This document shows positions 59,405-64,000 of a DNA stretch of 64,000 nucleotides, piece by piece. The stretch is from assembly GCA_036346405.1 (NCBI GenBank), contig CM070546.1, positions 109,932,826 to 109,996,825 of the forward strand, written 5' to 3'. The notes under the pieces are model-generated. The model was not told the DNA's origin. It did no database searches and saw nothing but the letters and a program-made list of their open reading frames with translations. The DNA comes from Phyllostachys edulis (lineage: Eukaryota; Streptophyta; Magnoliopsida; Poales; Poaceae). Made by a program: the position numbers and the translations under genes. Within the stretch, counting starts at the first letter, position 1. The number at the start of each line of letters is the position of its first letter.

Positions 59405-60470
59405 AATGTATTTTACATTCTGTCAATTTTCAATAATGATTTATTATTTCTTTATTTTATTTGATGAGTGATATTGTTTATATGACTGTACTCTAATCTG
59501 GTTACATACTATTATTATCTAACTGGTCAGAGAAGGCCAAATTTTCTCCGATATCCTTTTTAAAGGATCTATGTTACGCTCTGGCTTAGGCATATACGTC
59601 AAACGACGTAAGGGTCCTAGTCGTGACCATTACGACAATATTTCTCATGCGCGACCACCCTCTTTTCTCAAAGAAACATACGAGTAAACGGAGCATCAAA
59701 CAAACAACTACATATAGTAATTTACATACTTAAGATTTCGGAGGCTAGATTTCTTCACATCAACATTATGTTCTACTCTCGTTTGGCTACTGGTCGGGAC
59801 AAGGAAAGCCTCCTAGTCGAAATCTCTCATCTCTGCATGTGGTCCTGTCCACTAGAAGGAGTTTCCTAGCGACGGTCCTTTTCCTACGATCTTCGCTACC
59901 AGTCGGACTTGAGTATGAGCACATTTCACGAGGTGTTTTACATGTCTTCTGTTTTTAGCAACCCTTACAACTAGTTTTGGATACTATGTGTAAACAAGAC
60001 CACTTATCGTTTATCGCATACATATTTGCATGATTTCTTTCTCATCAAGGCAAGTATTATCTTCCGACCATACAATGTATTATTTGGTATTTCGATTATA
60101 GAAAAACAGATCTACAACTAGTCGAAGTCATACACTAGTTCCAGCCACAATTGATTTACTAGTATTAATATGATCAATTTTGTCACATAATCATCACATA
60201 GTTCATAAAGTGGTCATGACTTTTACTCTTTATTCTTGGCTTACTACTTCTATAGTAAAGATCTTCTACTATACAAGTAGTCAAGGGCTAGGAAATATGT
60301 GAGTCAAAAGGATAACCAAAGACTTTATTGATGATAAAAGGTAAGTTTTTTACATCCATCATTCTTATACTACAACCATTTACTTCTCGGAACCATCAAG
60401 ACTAGTCGCTACGCGACGGAGATTCGACCTCCATCTTTTCAGCAACCTTGTTTCCGAGGGGTAAAGTTTC
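59405..60470. other. Non-coding spacer of the outer Gypsy element
   Basis: AT-rich spacer between integrase and the 3' end of the antisense gene. It has no convincing open frame on either strand. Confidence 0.5.
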
Positions 60471-60479
60471 CTCCAATAA

Positions 60480-63217
60480 CTTGGTTGCTTCTTCCCCTGA
60501 GCAGTTCAAGTCCTCCTCAATAGCTTGAAGATGAATGCGGGGTCGGAAGCTTTTGGCTTTGCCAAAGCAAAACTGACTCCGTTAGCAACGACATCCTTCA
60601 TGGTCTGTACGTGGTTGATCCGAGTGGTTGCAAGCAAGCCCATGAGATCTTCCAGAAGTTGGCCAAGATAGTTCATCTTCTCCACTGGATCTCTTAAGGT
60701 AGGCAGACTTGATCCTGATCCCATATCGAAGATCATTTTGTTGAGGGCATTGGATTTTTCATCAAGGCTCTGCACGAGGGCTGCCTCTTTGCTTTGCTCG
60801 AACTCCAGAGCTTTTTCTAACTTCTGAGTTTGCTCTGCATGAGTATATCAAAGTTAAAAAAGTAAACTTGAGCGTATAGTAATTTGGTTAGGTTTTACAA
60901 CTAGTTACCTTGAGATCTCTTCTCGCAAGTTTCGATAATTTCCTTGTTCCTGGTCATCAAGTATTCGATCGATTGGTCTTTGACCTGGCATTTTGCTTTA
61001 AGCTTGGTTATTATGGCTTCCTTAGCCATAACCTTTTCTTTAATCTTCTTTGAATCTATCGAATACGATAAGGGGAGAAGTTAATTAGTAAAAGAGGATA
61101 AAAATAGACAAGAAAATGTAATTACTAACAAATTCGGAGTTTTTCTTCTCTAAGAGTTTTATTCGCTAGGTCAGTCCTTCGACTACAGCGAAGTTCTCCA
61201 CCATATGCTACAAAAATAGCAAACTCTATAAGCTTTTTAATAAACTGTAAGGGAAAGGCTATGAAAGTGGTCGTGGATACTTACCCGGATGGCTACATCA
61301 TTGTATGTGGCAAAAAAAATATCAGGACTTGTCTCCGCTTGACGGTCCGATATATTCTCCCAAGCCTCGTCGAGTTCTTCATCGTAGAAAATTAACGGCG
61401 ATGAAGGCTTGAGGGGTGAGGGCCTTGGAGAAATTCACTGGAGACCCCAAAGTGGTGAAACTTGGGACCTTCGCCTCCTTAGGTGGAGATGGAGCCACCG
61501 CAGATTTCTAAGTAAGCATTGGCACTACCATCTGCTCGGGGGCTGGCTCAACCTTCTTTTCCTTAGGAACCTTCTCCTGAGGGGTGCATTGGTCGGAGAC
61601 GACCGGAACACCAGAAGATCTATAAAAACAGAAGAAAAGAACATCAAAATTTTAGCAGACCAAAGACAAAAAAAGGTATGTATTTTCATAAGTTTCTTTT
61701 CATGTGTACATACCTGGTCGTTTTGGTTTTTAGCTTGAAACGTGTTGGAGAAAAATCCGTAGCGTTGGCCTTCCTTTTCTTCTCGACTGATTTTACTGGT
61801 TTTGAACCAGTAGGGTTGGTCGTACCTATGACATCCCCCGACCTCTGGTCAGAGGTAACTTCCTCGACCAGTCAGTCGAGATCCTTGACTAGTTGGTCAG
61901 AGATGGTGTCTTCGTTAGCCTCCGAGATAGTTGCTTTGGTAGCAACTGTCAGGTCGTGAACGACCTTCTTGGGGCTTACGACACCTGCAGCTCCGCGCTG
62001 TGGGTTTGTTCTTTTTTCGACCTAAGTCTCCAATTTAATTAGGTGATGAAGTCTTTCATCTAAAAGTATATACTCTGTTCCTGTGCTCTTTTTTACCTCC
62101 GGAGGAACATCCTCTTGCGTGGTCTCCGAGCAGGAGTCAGTCAGAACAACGGTTGGGTCAGAGCCCTCTTCGGACTCTTTCTTCCTCAACCCAACCGCCT
62201 ACATATCAGAGCAGAATCATATACAGAACGGTGAATATATAAAAGATAAAGAAAAGTTTATTATCTACCTTGAGTCTCCTCAGTCTCTCTTCTTCAGAGA
62301 CGACTACCAAAATATCGAGAAAAGTAGCCTTGGCATCAGGCTCCCTGACGCAGATCATTTTGACCTGTTCCCTAATCTCATTAGAAGAAAGGGCTTCAAA
62401 AAAACAAATAGGTCCCAAGGTTAGGAAATAAAACAACTTAATAAACCATACTGGTCGAAAAAATTTTCACAACTTACCTTCCCTAGTATCCTTGGTCACC
62501 TCGTCATGACCAACGTAACAGACCAGAGGACGCGACCGGAGCCTCAAGGGACTAATCCTGTGTATGGAGAAATCCCTAACCACATGCCAAGTGGTCAAAC
62601 CCTTGGCGCTGAGGTCTGGATTGCTTCAACGCATCTTCTGACCCTTTCCTCCTTCTTCACGGTCGACCACCAGTTGAGGTTCTCGCTCGCCACCTTGCCA
62701 ACAAAGTAGAGGTCGTCCTCTTTGTGACTGTTATGTAGAACCAGTTCTTCTTCCATGACGATCACGAGGATTTTGGGAACATCCAAATCTGCTCATCCGC
62801 CTTCCCGTCGTGGAGTCACAGCGAGCACTCCCTAGGACTAGCCGCCGACTTCCCCGACAATGCCATCTTATAAAAGTACCTGAAGATCTTCATATTTGGC
62901 TTGATCCCCAAGTATGCCTCACAGAGATAGATAAATATATTGAGATTGGCAATAGAATTGGGGGCCAGATTCACCAGCTCAACTCTGTAATACTCCAAGA
63001 CTCTCGGAAGAAACGGATGCACTGGTAATCTGAATCCGCACTCAATGTAGGCAAGAAAAACAAGAATTTCTTCATCCTCTTTTCTCAGGAATTGCTCCCT
63101 GGTTGCAGATCTCCATTTGATCAGATCTTTGTTAGGGAGCATCCTAACCTCTTCCAGAGCCTTGAGCCTCTTTCCACTTAGATCTGAAACTAACCATTTG
63201 GTGATTGAGTTCGACAT
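60480..63217 (-). pseudogene. Antisense spliced gene carried by the outer Gypsy element ('putative gypsy type transposon' domain)
   Basis: On the strand opposite gag-pol. ATG 63217-63215 gives MSNSITKWLVSDLSGKRL, and the first exon carries CGFRLPVHPFLPRVLEYYRV, LVNLAPNSIANLNIFIYLCE and AYLGIKPNMKIFRYFY (to about 62830). This is the domain I recall as PF04195 (Transposase_28). Downstream pieces are separated by AT-rich gaps with canonical donors (GT at 62477, 62268, 61713, 61284 and 60908 on the - strand). The last part is coiled-coil rich, with EKALEFEQSKEAALVQSLDE and EKMNYLGQLLEDLMGLLATT. Stops after 62816 show decay. Grande-type elements carry an antisense gene in this position. Its function is unknown. 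Confidence 0.75.
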
Positions 63218-63588
63218 GCTTAGGTTTAAGAACAGTGGCCGGAGAAGATTTTGGGCGAGAAGGACAAAGGAGGTCGGAAGAGATTCTTCACAAGAAGATG
63301 AAGAAGGATTGAAGGAAATTTGGGAGCGTAAAAACCCTAGAGCCGAGCGCAATGGGGATTTTATAGCCACAATTTTTTAACTGCAAAGAGGAGTTACTCA
63401 AAAAGTCCAACAGACACAACTTTTCGTCCAACGGACAGAAAAACTCTTTAGTTCCCAAGACAATTTCTCAACTTGAAAGTGAATACAGACCATCTCATTT
63501 TTCACGACATTAAATGAGGGTCTGCCCGATACGACTTCGTCGGGAGAGAGTGTTCACACGACCAATTCATTTAAAGTTCGGGGCTAGC

Positions 63589-64000
63589 TAATGAGGATTA
63601 AAATATCTATGTATTACTTTAATACATAATAAAAGATCATACGTCTTCGTGGTCGTAACCCCTAAGGCTAACGACCTCTGTGGTCATAAGGATTTTAGAG
63701 GTTACATAATGGGTACCCTGGTCGGATGAGGTCGTGTACCTAGTCCCCGACCATTGACTGCTCGTAGAAGTAATGAATTGGCATCTGGATCTAACTCTAA
63801 GTATACTCCTTACCATGTGATGAATGGAACACGTGTCATAATTGCTCCATACCACGTGATATTTCATGGACCTAAGACACTAACAATAACCACCATACGG
63901 TTTAGTGTCTCACAGACACCAACTGATGATCAGTTACTGTTTCACTAACTGTAACTGACCTTCCAACCGGATGCGTCACTTTCAACAGACGTCTTCTCCA
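63589..64000 (+). repeat. 3' LTR of the outer Gypsy element, cut by window end
   Basis: Aligns with 30619-31030 at roughly nine bases in ten. It is preceded by AGTTCGGGGCTAGC, a degraded polypurine tract. About 285 bp more is expected beyond the window. Confidence 0.88.

Larger units (their letters stand above)
30619..64000 (+). mobile_element. Gypsy LTR retrotransposon, Tat/Grande-like, with antisense gene; runs off the window
   Basis: 5' LTR 30619-31315; the 3' LTR starts at 63589 and is cut by the window end. Without the 21.7-kb nested insertion (35258-56993) it measures about 12 kb. Order: PBS (31318), gag, protease (LIDGGSSLN), RT (YVDD), RNase H, archaeal-type RNase H, integrase, a non-coding spacer, a spliced gene on the opposite strand, polypurine tract (near 63576-63583), 3' LTR. 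A second RNase H and an antisense gene after integrase are known from Tat-lineage elements such as maize Grande. Clade assignment is by motif recall, not phylogeny. The LTRs differ at about 8% over the first 135 bp, so the element is fairly old. Confidence 0.88.

Noticed and set aside
1..64000. CRISPR arrays, bacterial operons, intact rRNA or tRNA genes
   Set aside because: Tandem repeats here lack spacer structure, gene architecture is plant-like, and only a partial 5S-like segment was found.

Overview
The window looks like repeat-rich nuclear DNA from a grass, probably a panicoid type. It has plant-style spliced genes with short introns, TATA boxes, and dense, nested retrotransposons with very long LTRs. 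No prokaryotic operons, CRISPR arrays, or intact rRNA or tRNA genes were seen. Most long open frames are decayed transposon proteins, broken by C-to-T or G-to-A type stops and frameshifts. Everything here was read by eye from one sequence, and no database search was possible.

Layout, left half. (1) 1-5276 is a three-gene block: a broken Mutator-like transposase (+), a small GRF-type zinc-finger gene (+) with its own TATA box and a 25-bp repeat array upstream, and a convergent, intron-containing plant mobile domain (PMD, MAIN-like) gene (-). This is probably one large Mutator-like element or a fusion of its cargo. (2) 6011-13645 is a near full-length L1-type LINE with a matched target-site duplication (TSD). 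(3) 13656-23537 is the genic island. It holds a short gene with a conserved single-domain plant protein (15528-15809, -) and a two-exon acidic protein gene (19928-21663, +) that seems to carry a 1-nt frameshift. A non-autonomous hAT element, a 229-bp hAT MITE with a perfect 8-bp TSD and a 358-bp tandem duplication lie around it. (4) 23538-27579 is a Copia element (-) lacking RT and RNase H, with a 606-bp LTR-like insertion nested inside it. (5) 29273-29665 is a Mutator-like MITE with a 12-bp TSD, and 30212-30545 is a 5'-truncated LINE tail.

Layout, right half. From 30619 past the end of the window lies one Gypsy element of Tat/Grande-like organisation: LTR, gag, protease, RT, RNase H, archaeal-type RNase H, integrase, then a spliced antisense gene, then the second LTR. 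Its RT is split by a 21.7-kb nest (35258-56993). The outer layer of that nest is a solo LTR on the - strand. It contains an internally deleted Tekay-like element (36564-about 43078) whose left LTR holds an antisense 5S rRNA-like segment, and a Tekay/Del-type chromovirus (44245-56924, TSD TGATT). Removing the nest and one TSD copy reopens the RT reading frame, which gives the insertion order directly.

The best candidates for something not routinely described are the MULE-GRF-PMD gene block, the antisense 5S-like segment in a Gypsy LTR, the antisense spliced gene in the outer Gypsy element, and the possible single-base break in the acidic host gene.
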